This document shows positions 41,919 to 50,610 of a stretch of 64,000 nucleotides of DNA, piece after piece. Location: contig CAVPLC010000049.1 in the NCBI GenBank assembly GCA_963705835.1, positions 1 to 64,000 of the forward strand. The letters run 5' to 3'. Both the position numbers and the translations under genes were made by a program. The notes under the pieces are model-generated. The model made no database searches. It had not been told where the DNA came from and worked only from the letters and a program-made list of their open reading frames with translations. Source of the DNA: Palsa-504 sp963705835 (GTDB lineage: Bacteria; Actinomycetota; Actinomycetes; Streptosporangiales; Streptosporangiaceae). Positions within the stretch are counted from its first letter, which is position 1. The number at the start of each line of letters is the position of its first letter.

Positions 41919-42678
41919 CGGACGCGGTCACCGTCCAGGCCATGGCGCTGATCTCGAACGGAGGCGTTAGCTTGTCCCGGCAGCGCTCCCGCAGGGCCTC
42001 CCGCGGCCCGTCGGCCAGGGACGCCACGTAGCTGCCCGCCGGGCCGACGCCGTGGGTGAAGGACTCCCACCACTGCTCGAACGTCGCGTACGGCACCCGC
42101 ACGGTCAACGTGCCGGCCTTCGCCTCGCCAAGCCCGGCCCGCCCGAACAGCTCGGCCAGGTGACCCTCGCGGGCCCCGGCCAGCCCTGACTCGTCCCGCG
42201 CCGCGGGGTCGAGCTCGAGGACGGCCTGCCAGAACACGGTCAGCGGGCCCGTCCCTCCGGCGTGGTCCCACACGCATGCCCCGACCACCCCGCCCCGCCG
42301 CGTGACCCTGGCCATCTCCCGCAGACCCGCCACCGGGTCGGTCATGAAGTGCACCACGAGCTGGGCCAGGGTGACGTCGAAGACGCCGTCGCCGCAGGGC
42401 AGGTGCTCGGCGGCTGCCCGCCGCACGTCCGCGCCCGGGCAGCGGCCGCGCACCGCCGCGACGAACGGCTCCGACGGGTCGACCGCGGACACCGCCTCTG
42501 GGCCGAGCCTGCGCACCAGTTCGGCCGTGAGCGCGCCCGGTCCGCACCCCACGTCCAGGGCCCGCTGCCCCTGGCGTACCCCGGCCAGGTCCGCGAACAA
42601 GATCGCGAGCGGCTCCGAATACCGCCCCATGAACCGCGTGTACGCCTCAGGGCTCACGTTGAACGACACAGCCTCCAC
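41911..42678 (-). CDS. Class I SAM-dependent methyltransferase
   Basis: 255 residues. Motif I is ALDVGCGPGALTAELVRRLG, with the acidic ribose ligand in VSAVDPSEPFV; then GDGVFDVTLAQLVVHFM (motif II region) and EMARVTRRGGVVGACVWD. This is the Methyltransf_11/25 type of small-molecule methyltransferase. Substrate unknown. Confidence 0.88.
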   Translation of the reverse strand: MEAVSFNVSPEAYTRFMGRYSEPLAILFADLAGVRQGQRALDVGCGPGALTAELVRRLGPEAVSAVDPSEPFVAAVRGRCPGADVRRAAAEHLPCGDGVFDVTLAQLVVHFMTDPVAGLREMARVTRRGGVVGACVWDHAGGTGPLTVFWQAVLELDPAARDESGLAGAREGHLAELFGRAGLGEAKAGTLTVRVPYATFEQWWESFTHGVGPAGSYVASLADGPREALRERCRDKLTPPFEISAMAWTVTASVT

Positions 42679-42927
42679 CGTACCCAGACCGGCCCGTCCG
42701 CCGGTGTCCGCCTGGACTCCGGGTCTTTATTTGGCCGAACGGAAAGTGGTGCGTAAGCCCGGTACCGCTGCACCGAGCCGGGGTTCACGCCACGCTGCTC
42801 GGGTCTAGTCTGTACATGATCGTCGGCGTTCTCACGAGACGAGGTAGTAGAGATTCAGGCCCAGCTTCCGGCAGAACCGAATAGCTTCGTCGGCCGCACG
42901 CGCGAGCTCGGCGAGCTGCGCGAGCTG

Positions 42928-45105
42928 GTGGCCTCGACTCGCGCGCTGACCCTGTGCGGGCCGGGAGGCATCGGGAAGACCAGGCTGGCGCTGCGCCTGC
43001 TCGCCTCGGTGGCCGACGAGTTTCCCGACGGGACGTGGTTCGTCGACCTGGCCGACCTGAGGCAGCGTGACCTGGTCATCTCGCGCGTGGCGGCGGTCAT
43101 CGGGGTCAGCGAGGAGCCCGGGCGCCCGCTGCTCGAGACGCTCGCCGACGTGGTGCGCTCGCGCCGGATGCTGCTGGTCCTGGACAACTGCGAGCACCTC
43201 ATCGACGCGTGCGCTCACCTGTCCCGGCACCTGCTGGCCAGCTCCTCGGGCCTGAGCTTGCTGCTGACCAGCCGCGAGCCGCTGCGCGTCGCCGGCGAGA
43301 CCATCTGGCGGGTGCCACCGCTGCGCGTGACCCCCGAGGATACCGACCCCCAGGCCGACGACGCGGCCGCCGGCGAGGCCGTCCAGCTGTTCGCCGACCG
43401 GGCCGCCGCGTCCTGCCCGGGCTTCGCGGTCGGTCCCGGTAACGCAGCGGCCATCGCGTCGATCTGCCGGGCGGTGGACGGCCTGCCGCTGGCCATTGAG
43501 CTGGCGGCGGCCCGCGTCCGGGTTCTGTCGGTCGAGCAGATCAGCGCCTTCATGAGCGACAGGTTCGAGCTGCTGATCGGCGGCGACCGGACCGCTCCGC
43601 CCCGCCAGCGCACGCTCAGCGCCACGATCGAGTGGAGCTACGAGACCCTCACCACTCCCCAGCGGACGATGTTCCGGCGGCTGTCGGTCTTCTCGGGGTG
43701 GTCGCTGGAGATGGCCGAGCAGGTGTGCGTCGGCGACGTCGTGGAGGCCGGCGACGTGTTCGGCCTGACCGCCGCGCTGGTCGACAAGTCGCTAGTCGTG
43801 GTCGAGCCCGAGGCGCTCGGCCAGGCCCGCTACCGGATGCTCGACAGCATCAGGGACTACGCGGCGGCGCGCCTGGCCGACGCGGGGGAGTCGGCAAGGG
43901 TCCAGCTCGCCTTGTGCCAGTACGTGCTGCGGACCGCCGAGCACAGCCTGATGGTCGGGATGGCGCAGGTCCCGGTGCCGTGGTCGGCCCGGGTTGACTG
44001 CTCCCGCCGGTACGACATCGACTCAAGCAACGTGGCCCAGGTGCTGACCTGGTGCCTGGCGCACGCCGATGCGCAGGCCGGGCTGCGGATCTGCGTCGCG
44101 GTCAGCCCGCGATGGGTCGTATGGGGCACCTTCGCCGAGGGCGGCGAATGGCTGGACTCCTTCCTGGCCCTCGATACGTCCGCGGTCCCCGTGCGGGTGC
44201 GGGGCGCGGCCCTGACGGCACGGGCCCAGCTCGCCCTGGCCAGCGATCCCGCAGCGGCGCAGACCCTGGCCGACGCCGGCCTGGAGCAGTGCCGCGAGGC
44301 CGGCGATGCGTTCTGGACCGCGGTCGCGCTGAACCTGCTCAGCGAGATCGCCCTGCAGGCCGGACGGGCCGGCCAGGCGCGGGCTCACGCGGACGAGGCG
44401 CTGTCGGTGGCGGCGGCCGCTGGTGACGGGTGGAACGAGGGCTACGCGCTGGGCACCCGGGCGGTGATCGCGGCCCGGGCGGGCAAGCTGCGCGAGGCCT
44501 ACCAGCTGGCCAGCGCCTCGGTTACCGTGATGCGGCGCATCGACCAGCAGTGGGGCGTCGCCCGCGTGCTGCTCGGCCTGGGTGACCTGGCCCGGCTGCG
44601 CGGTCATCCGGGCGAGGCGCACGACAGGTACGTGGAGGCGCTGGCCATCCTGCAGGAGATCGGGGCCCGGCCGGAGATCGCGCGCTGCGTGGCGGGCCTG
44701 GGGCGGGTGGCCATGGACCTCGGCGCGACCGAACAGGCCAGGCGGCACCTGACCAGGAGCATCCAGCTCAGCCAGGCCACCGGCACGCGCGTCGGCGTCG
44801 CGCGCGGGCTTGAGGCCTTCGCGGCCCTGGCGATCCAGGAGAACCGCCCCGAGCTGGCCGTCCAGCTCGTTGCGGCCGCCGCGGCGCTGCGCGAGGCGGC
44901 CGGCCTGCCGCCGCTGCCCGCGGCCCGCACCGACAACTACCTCGCTTCCGCACGCCGCCTCGGCGAGCCCGCCGTCGCCCGGCTGTGGGCGCAGGGCCTG
45001 GCCCTCAGCAGCGGGTCAGCGGTCGCGCTGGCCCTGGCCATGTCGCCGCCCGCGGCGGCACCCGAGGGCGAGAACCCGGCGCTGACCATCGTGCCGCCGG
45101 ACTAG
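42928..45105 (+). CDS. STAND ATPase with TPR repeats (AfsR/LuxR-like core without DNA-binding domain)
   Basis: 725 residues from GTG 42928. Walker A GPGGIGKT at 11-18, Walker B RRMLLVLDNCEHL, sensor LLLTSREPLRVAGE and GLPLAIELAAARVRVLS form the NB-ARC-type core; from about 380 on TPR-like helices follow. Family likeness continues upstream in the same frame to about 42,850 (EIQAQLPAEPNSFVGRTRELGEL), but that part has no ATG, GTG or TTG start, so the true start is uncertain or a base is wrong; ATG 42816 lies in another frame. Probably a signal-integrating switch protein. Confidence 0.85.
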   Translation: MASTRALTLCGPGGIGKTRLALRLLASVADEFPDGTWFVDLADLRQRDLVISRVAAVIGVSEEPGRPLLETLADVVRSRRMLLVLDNCEHLIDACAHLSRHLLASSSGLSLLLTSREPLRVAGETIWRVPPLRVTPEDTDPQADDAAAGEAVQLFADRAAASCPGFAVGPGNAAAIASICRAVDGLPLAIELAAARVRVLSVEQISAFMSDRFELLIGGDRTAPPRQRTLSATIEWSYETLTTPQRTMFRRLSVFSGWSLEMAEQVCVGDVVEAGDVFGLTAALVDKSLVVVEPEALGQARYRMLDSIRDYAAARLADAGESARVQLALCQYVLRTAEHSLMVGMAQVPVPWSARVDCSRRYDIDSSNVAQVLTWCLAHADAQAGLRICVAVSPRWVVWGTFAEGGEWLDSFLALDTSAVPVRVRGAALTARAQLALASDPAAAQTLADAGLEQCREAGDAFWTAVALNLLSEIALQAGRAGQARAHADEALSVAAAAGDGWNEGYALGTRAVIAARAGKLREAYQLASASVTVMRRIDQQWGVARVLLGLGDLARLRGHPGEAHDRYVEALAILQEIGARPEIARCVAGLGRVAMDLGATEQARRHLTRSIQLSQATGTRVGVARGLEAFAALAIQENRPELAVQLVAAAAALREAAGLPPLPAARTDNYLASARRLGEPAVARLWAQGLALSSGSAVALALAMSPPAAAPEGENPALTIVPPD

Positions 45106-45170
45106 CAGGAATTCGCTCGCTCTCGGGTGAGTTAACATGCCCGCGGGCACTGGAGCTAGGGGGTTGGGGC

Positions 45171-46394
45171 GTGGCCTCTTCGGACGAGCCGGTCATGACG
45201 GTGTACGGGGCTCCGTGGTGCCCGCATTGCAAGCGGGTGAAGAAGTTCCTCGCGGCGCACAGGGTGCGCTACAACTTCGTCAACATCGACACCGAACCGC
45301 AGGCCATCGAGCTGCTCAAACAGCTGCAGGACGGCGGTCAGATCATCCCCACCGTCGTCTACCCGGACGGGACCCACGAGGTGAACCCGAGCGACGAGGC
45401 GCTGGCCCGCCGCATCGGACTCACCCTGGAGGCCGACCGCTCCGCTTACGACCTGGTCATCGTCGGCGGCGGCCCGGCCGGGCTGGCGGCCGCCATCTAC
45501 GCCGCCCGGGAGGGCATCGACGCCGTCGTGGTGGAGGCCAGCGTGCTCGGCGGCCAGGCCTTCATCAGCGACAAGATCGACAACTACCCGGGCTTCCCCG
45601 ACGGCATCTCCGGCGCCGAGCTGGCCGAACGATTCGTGGCTCAGGCCCGCCGGTACGGCGTCGAGCTCCTGTCGGCGGTATCGGTCACCGGCGTGTACCG
45701 CGACGGCGAGGACCTGGTCAGCTCGCTGTCCTCCGGACAGCAGCTCACCTCGCACGCGGTGATCGTGGCCACCGGGTCGACCTACAAGCGCCTGGACGTC
45801 CCCGGTGAGGACGACCTCATCGGCGCCGGCGTCCACTTCTGCGCCACCTGCGACGGTCCCTTCTACAAGGGCGCCGACGAGGTGCTGGTGATCGGCGGCG
45901 GCAACTCGGCCCTGGAGGAAGGGCTGCACCTGTCCGAATTCGCCAAGAAGGTCCGCGTGCTCGCCCGCTCCGACCTGTCCGCCTCGCCTGTTCTGCAGGA
46001 GAGGGTGCGATCCGATCCGCAGTTCGCCATCCACACCGGCATGGACATCCTCCAGCTCGAGGGCGACCGGGGCCGGTTCACCGGTGTCGTGGCCCGCGAC
46101 CGCGACAAGAACGAGACCCACAAGTTCCCGGCCGCGGCCGCGTTCGTCTTCATCGGCCTCAAGCCGAACAACGCCTTCCTCGGCGACACGGTGGAGCGCG
46201 ACAAGGCCGGGTTCCTCGTGACAAGCCCGACCATGGAGACCTCCCTGCCGGGCATCTTCGCGGCCGGCGACGTGCGTTCGGGATCGACCAAGCAGCTCGG
46301 CTCCGCCGTCGGCGACGGGATCGCCGCCCTCCTCATGACCCGCCGCTACCTGGAAGCTCACCACCACAAAGCCCCCGCCCTGATCGACGCCTGA
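45171..46394 (+). CDS. Glutaredoxin-thioredoxin reductase fusion
   Basis: 407 residues from GTG 45171. Residues 8-85 are a glutaredoxin-like domain with active site CPHC (Cys17, Cys20). A complete low-Mr thioredoxin reductase follows: FAD motif GGGPAGLAAA (99-108), NADPH motif GGGNSALEEG, redox pair CATC (Cys224, Cys227) and GIFAAGDVRSG. In cis, the reductase could feed electrons to the glutaredoxin domain without glutathione, which actinobacteria lack. ATG 45195 would remove the first strand. Confidence 0.9.
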   Translation: MASSDEPVMTVYGAPWCPHCKRVKKFLAAHRVRYNFVNIDTEPQAIELLKQLQDGGQIIPTVVYPDGTHEVNPSDEALARRIGLTLEADRSAYDLVIVGGGPAGLAAAIYAAREGIDAVVVEASVLGGQAFISDKIDNYPGFPDGISGAELAERFVAQARRYGVELLSAVSVTGVYRDGEDLVSSLSSGQQLTSHAVIVATGSTYKRLDVPGEDDLIGAGVHFCATCDGPFYKGADEVLVIGGGNSALEEGLHLSEFAKKVRVLARSDLSASPVLQERVRSDPQFAIHTGMDILQLEGDRGRFTGVVARDRDKNETHKFPAAAAFVFIGLKPNNAFLGDTVERDKAGFLVTSPTMETSLPGIFAAGDVRSGSTKQLGSAVGDGIAALLMTRRYLEAHHHKAPALIDA

Positions 46395-46448
46395 CGGCGA
46401 TTCAGTCCACCAGAAACCCCAGCCCGCGCAGCAGCTGGGAGACGCCTC

Positions 46449-48884
46449 TCACCTGCGGCGGGGGAGGCCAAGCCGCCGCCGGAGCCTCGGAAATCGAACA
46501 GTGCCGCCACCGTGATGGTCCGCCTCACGTCGCGTTGCCCTGGCCTCTGTCCAGCGACCGAGGCCATGAAGCGCATTAGCGAGAACCTGAAGCGAGCGGG
46601 CTAGGTCGGGCCGGTACCGGTCGGGGTAGGCCTCGGCCAGCTCCCGGTAGATCGCCACCGCCTCCTGGGCCGGCGGCAGCGCCTCGGCCGCGCGGCCGAG
46701 CTTGCAGAACCAGATGCCGAGGTTGTAGAGCGAGGTGGCCAGCTCGGGCCGGTACCGGTCCGGGTAGGCCTCGGCCAGCTCCCGGCGGATCGCCATCGCC
46801 TCCTGGGTCGGTGGCAGCGCCTCGGCCGCGCGGCCCAGCTCGTAGAACCGGACGCCGAGGTTGGTCAGCGAGTCGGCCACGCCGGGCCGGTACCGGTCCG
46901 GGTAGGCCTCGGCCAGCTCCCGGCGGATCGCCACCGCCTCCTGGGTCGGTGGCAGCGCCTCGGCCGCGCGGCCGAGCTTGGAGAACCGGATGCCGAGGTT
47001 GGACAGCGAGGCGGCCAGGTCGGGCCGGTACCGGTCCGGGTAGGCGGCGGCCAGCTGCCGGTAGGCCGCCACCGCCTCCCGCTCGGCGGCCAGCGCCTCG
47101 GCCAGGCGGCCCAGCTCCGAAAGGGTAAAGCCGAGGCCGGACAGCGAGGCGGCCAGGTCGCGCCGGTACCGGCCGGGGTAGGCGGCGGCCAGCTCCCGGT
47201 AGGCCGCCACCGCCTCCTGGGCCGCCGGCAGCGCCTCGGCCGAGCGGCCCAGCTCGTAGAACCGGATGCCCAGGTTGGACAGCGAGGCCGCCAGGTTCGG
47301 CCGGTACCGGCCGGGGTAGGTGGCGGCCAGCTCCCGGTGGATCGCCACCGCCTCCTGCTCGGCGGCCAGTGCCTCGGCCAGGCGGCCCAGCTCGAAGAAG
47401 CGGATGCCGAGGTTGGACAGCGAGGCGGCCAGGCCGGGCCGGTACCGGTCGGGGTAGGCGGCGGTCAGCTCCCGGTAGGCCGCCACCGCCTCCTGCTCGG
47501 CGGCCAGTGCCTCGGCCAGGCGGCCGGTCTGGGACAAGGTCACGCCGAGCCAGTTCAGCCACCGCGCCCGCAATCTACGATCACCAGCGGGCAGTACCGC
47601 CAGGATGCGGCGGGTGATCGCCAGATCAGCCTCGGCCAGCGCCGCCGACGGGTACGGGATGGCGCCGGCGATCGCGGTCAGCAGCCCGACATCATCGGGC
47701 AGCCCGGCCACTACTCGTTCCAGCAACGGCAGCACCCGCTCCAGCAGCACCCCAGCCGCTTCCCGCTGGTCGCCCGCGGCGCGGCCCAGCAGCGTCACCG
47801 CCCGCAGCGCCTGCCGCTCATCCAGCCCGGTTAGGCACCGCCCGGCCAGCTCCGCCGACGCGGACAGCTCCGCGACCACCAGATGCTCGGCCAGCCGGTC
47901 CGGGCTCAGCGCGCCCAGCCACTCTCCTTCGCCGCCGGGCGGCCCGGCCTGCGGCGGGTACAGATCCCGCAGCCAGCGCGCCAGTTTCACCGACGCCGCC
48001 ACGCCCGGCACCCGCCCCAGCAACTGCACCGCCTGATCCTGCGACCCCGCGCCCAGCAGCGCCCCCGCCGCCACCACCTGCCGCAGCATCCCCGGCGTCA
48101 TCCCCGCCGCCCCGGCCAGCAGCCCCAGCCGCTCCACGCTGCCCCGCCAGAACCGCTCCTCATGCTCCAGCAGCCCCGCCAGCACATCGGCCACCTGCAC
48201 CCGCACCGGCGCGCCCGCACCGGCCGACCGCAGCACCGCCACCAGCGCCGCCGCATGCAGATCCAGCACCCGTGCCGCCCCCGGCCCCACCTCCACCACC
48301 ACCGAAGACGGCGCCGCCACCCCCAGCGCCGCCGCGAACACCGGCACCGCCGCCGCCACCAGCTCGGCGTTCGACAGCTCCCCGGACAGCGCCACCGGCA
48401 GCGGCTCACCCGAACCCGCCCCGGCCAGCAGCTCCTGCACCGCCGACTCGCCGCCGCCCAGCCGGTCCCACCACTCACCCGCGCTGCGCGCCAGCAGCAG
48501 CGCCCGCACCGGCCCGCCGTCAAGGGCCACCGCCCGCAGCAGCTCCCCCAGCCCGATCCGGGTCTCGGCATAATCGACCACCAGCAGCATCCGGCCCGCC
48601 CGCTCCCGCCGCACTACCGCCAGCGCCGAGGCCTCCGCCCCGTCCCCCACCCACACGCACCGCCACCCGGCCGGCCCCAGCCGGGCACACAACTCCACCG
48701 ACAGCCGGGTCTTGCCCACCCCGCCCGGACCGGTCACCAGCCGCACCCCGCGCGGCGCCCCGTCCTCACACCAGGCCAGCAGCCCGGCCAGCTCATGTTC
48801 ACGGCCGGTAAAACCCACCAGCCCCTGGCGGGGATCCAGCAACCCCGCCGGACCCCCGCCCGCCCGTCCCGCCATAACCGACAT
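46449..48884 (-). CDS. STAND ATPase with C-terminal tetratricopeptide array
   Basis: 811 residues from ATG 48884 (a longer frame to 49007 is unlike protein). Walker A GPGGVGKT at 52-59, Walker B RMLLVVDYAET, then a helical relay region (about 250-470) and from about 480 seven near-identical 46-residue TPR-like units (LGRLAEALAAEQEAVAAYR and RYRPDLAASLSNLG) plus a half unit. It has an effector-less switch layout: a nucleotide switch with a protein-binding array. Convergent with the glutaredoxin fusion. Confidence 0.85.
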   Translation of the reverse strand: MSVMAGRAGGGPAGLLDPRQGLVGFTGREHELAGLLAWCEDGAPRGVRLVTGPGGVGKTRLSVELCARLGPAGWRCVWVGDGAEASALAVVRRERAGRMLLVVDYAETRIGLGELLRAVALDGGPVRALLLARSAGEWWDRLGGGESAVQELLAGAGSGEPLPVALSGELSNAELVAAAVPVFAAALGVAAPSSVVVEVGPGAARVLDLHAAALVAVLRSAGAGAPVRVQVADVLAGLLEHEERFWRGSVERLGLLAGAAGMTPGMLRQVVAAGALLGAGSQDQAVQLLGRVPGVAASVKLARWLRDLYPPQAGPPGGEGEWLGALSPDRLAEHLVVAELSASAELAGRCLTGLDERQALRAVTLLGRAAGDQREAAGVLLERVLPLLERVVAGLPDDVGLLTAIAGAIPYPSAALAEADLAITRRILAVLPAGDRRLRARWLNWLGVTLSQTGRLAEALAAEQEAVAAYRELTAAYPDRYRPGLAASLSNLGIRFFELGRLAEALAAEQEAVAIHRELAATYPGRYRPNLAASLSNLGIRFYELGRSAEALPAAQEAVAAYRELAAAYPGRYRRDLAASLSGLGFTLSELGRLAEALAAEREAVAAYRQLAAAYPDRYRPDLAASLSNLGIRFSKLGRAAEALPPTQEAVAIRRELAEAYPDRYRPGVADSLTNLGVRFYELGRAAEALPPTQEAMAIRRELAEAYPDRYRPELATSLYNLGIWFCKLGRAAEALPPAQEAVAIYRELAEAYPDRYRPDLARSLQVLANALHGLGRWTEARATRREADHHGGGTVRFPRLRRRLGLPRRR
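46570..47535 (-). repeat. 138-bp tandem repeat encoding the TPR array
   Basis: Seven units of 138 bp (46 codons) with high nucleotide identity, recognisable by the recurring GGTACCGGTC/GGTACCGGCC at each unit. Identity at DNA level suggests recent expansion or gene conversion. Confidence 0.8.
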
Positions 48885-49076
48885 CCTTTCCCCGTCCGCC
48901 ACGGCCCGTCCACCACGGCCGCGCCCGCGCTGGTGATGGACGCCACCGACGGGGTAACCCTGTAGCCCAGCACTCCGGATCAACCGCCAAGCCCGAAACC
49001 ACCGCAAAATTGAGGCGAGCGTGACCAGTGGGACCAGCAGGCTCGGCTTCCGGCCGAGCTATGCCCGGAATCTATC

Positions 49077-50546
49077 TCAGGAGAAGGCGGCGGCTATCGG
49101 GCTCAGGCGCAGCACGTCCTCGGGGCCGGCCAGATCGGGGAGCGCGACGAACACCGTCCTGACGCCGCGCTCGGCCAGCAGCCGGTAGCGGCCGATGTGG
49201 TCCTCGGCCGTGCCGGCGTGGTGGCGGCGTGCGAAGACAGCGGCAGGGGTCCTGCCGCGCAGCTTCTCCACGACCGACGCGGCGTCCTCACGGTCGCGAC
49301 CGATAACCGGGATGTCGAGCACGGTCACCTCGGCCTGGGCCGGGTCGCGCCCGGCCGCCACGCAGTGCTCGCGGAAGATGGCGAGCTTGCGGTCGAGCGT
49401 GCCGATGTCCGAGGGAATGTTGCAGCCGTCGCCGAGCCGGGCCGCGATGGCCAGCGTGCGTTTCTCGCCGCTGCCGCCCACGATGATCGGGATTCGCGAC
49501 ACCGACCGCGGGTAGCAGGTGGTTTCCGACAGCCAGACCCGCTCGCCCCGGTACTCCTTGGTGCCGGGCTGCCACAGGGCGCGAAGCGTCTCGATGGCCG
49601 CCTCCAGCTGGTCCAGCCTGGCCCCGGCAGGCGGAAACGGCAGGCCGAATCCGGCGTGCTCGCGCTCCCACCAGCCGGCCCCGATGCCGCAGAACGCCCT
49701 CCCGCCGCTCAGCGCGTCCAGCGTGGCCACGGTCTTGGCCAGGATCCCCGGCGCCCGGAACGTCACGGGGGTGACCAGCGTGCCCAGGCGGAGGCCCGCT
49801 TCCATGCCCGCCAGCATGCCGAGAGTCACCCACGGCTCCGGGATCGGCTCCCAGGCGCGGCCGACCTGGGGGATCTGGATCAGGTGATCCATCAGCGCGA
49901 TTCCCTGCAGACCCGCCTCGACGGCGGCGCGGGCCACCGCCGCCAGCCATCGCGCCGGGCCCTCCGGATCCTCACCCCAGGGGAATCGCGACAGCTGCAG
50001 GATCAGACCCATCTGGACCGGCCGCTGCCGCTGCTCGCTGGCCGCCTGCCTCGCGCCAGGGGTGTGCGAGGCCTCGGGCTCAGCCTGCGCGGCCACGGTC
50101 ATCAGGTCCCATCCCTCGCCTGGGATCTCGGTGACCGCCGCTCGCATCCGCCGCAGCTGACCGTCGAGCGCCGTCGCGGGCACCGGCAGGTCGCGGGCGC
50201 GGTTGCGGCGGCGGCACTCGGCCGGGTCGCTGTCGAAGAGCACGGCGACGGCGGGCATGCCGCTGTTCCTGGCCAGCGCCAGGTAGCCGCGGCGCCGCGC
50301 CGGGTCCAGGCCCAGCGTGTCCACCACCGTGGTCAGGCCGCGGCGCAGCCGGGCCGCCACGATCTGGTCGAGCAGGGCGAAGGCGTCGTCCGACGCTTCC
50401 AGGTCATGCTCGCCGCTGCCCACCACCGCGCGCAGCCGGTCGGAGGAGACCACCTCGTGCGGTCCGTAATGTTCCGCGGCCCAGACCGACTTCCCCGACC
50501 CGGACGGCCCGACCAGCACCACCAGCGCTGGATCGGGAATCGTCAC
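49077..50546 (-). CDS. P-loop kinase-like domain fused to an F420-type luciferase-like oxidoreductase
   Basis: 489 residues from GTG 50546 (VTIPDPALVVLVGPSGSGKS). Residues 1-165 resemble the polynucleotide-kinase-like P-loop group: Walker A GPSGSGKS at 13-20, EVVSSDRLRAVVG, TVVDTLGLDPARRRG, LFDSDPAECRRRNRAR. From about 185 an LLM domain follows (MGLILQLSRFPWGED, RLGTLVTPVTFRAPGILAKTVATLD, AFCGIGAGWWEREHAGFGLP, IPIIVGGSGEKRTL). LLM enzymes of this type use F420 or FMN. An ATG-like start further upstream would overlap the transporter gene and is rejected. Confidence 0.82.
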   Translation of the reverse strand: MTIPDPALVVLVGPSGSGKSVWAAEHYGPHEVVSSDRLRAVVGSGEHDLEASDDAFALLDQIVAARLRRGLTTVVDTLGLDPARRRGYLALARNSGMPAVAVLFDSDPAECRRRNRARDLPVPATALDGQLRRMRAAVTEIPGEGWDLMTVAAQAEPEASHTPGARQAASEQRQRPVQMGLILQLSRFPWGEDPEGPARWLAAVARAAVEAGLQGIALMDHLIQIPQVGRAWEPIPEPWVTLGMLAGMEAGLRLGTLVTPVTFRAPGILAKTVATLDALSGGRAFCGIGAGWWEREHAGFGLPFPPAGARLDQLEAAIETLRALWQPGTKEYRGERVWLSETTCYPRSVSRIPIIVGGSGEKRTLAIAARLGDGCNIPSDIGTLDRKLAIFREHCVAAGRDPAQAEVTVLDIPVIGRDREDAASVVEKLRGRTPAAVFARRHHAGTAEDHIGRYRLLAERGVRTVFVALPDLAGPEDVLRLSPIAAAFS

Positions 50547-50610
50547 GGCCCCAGCTTGGCAGATCCGCCTGGGTCGGGGCCGCGGGAGCCCCGACCCAGG
50601 CGGGCGGGGT

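Noticed and set aside
46449..48884. Antiphage Avs-type STAND defence protein
   Set aside because: It has no N-terminal effector (nuclease, protease, TIR) and no defence genes nearby; a general signalling role fits better.
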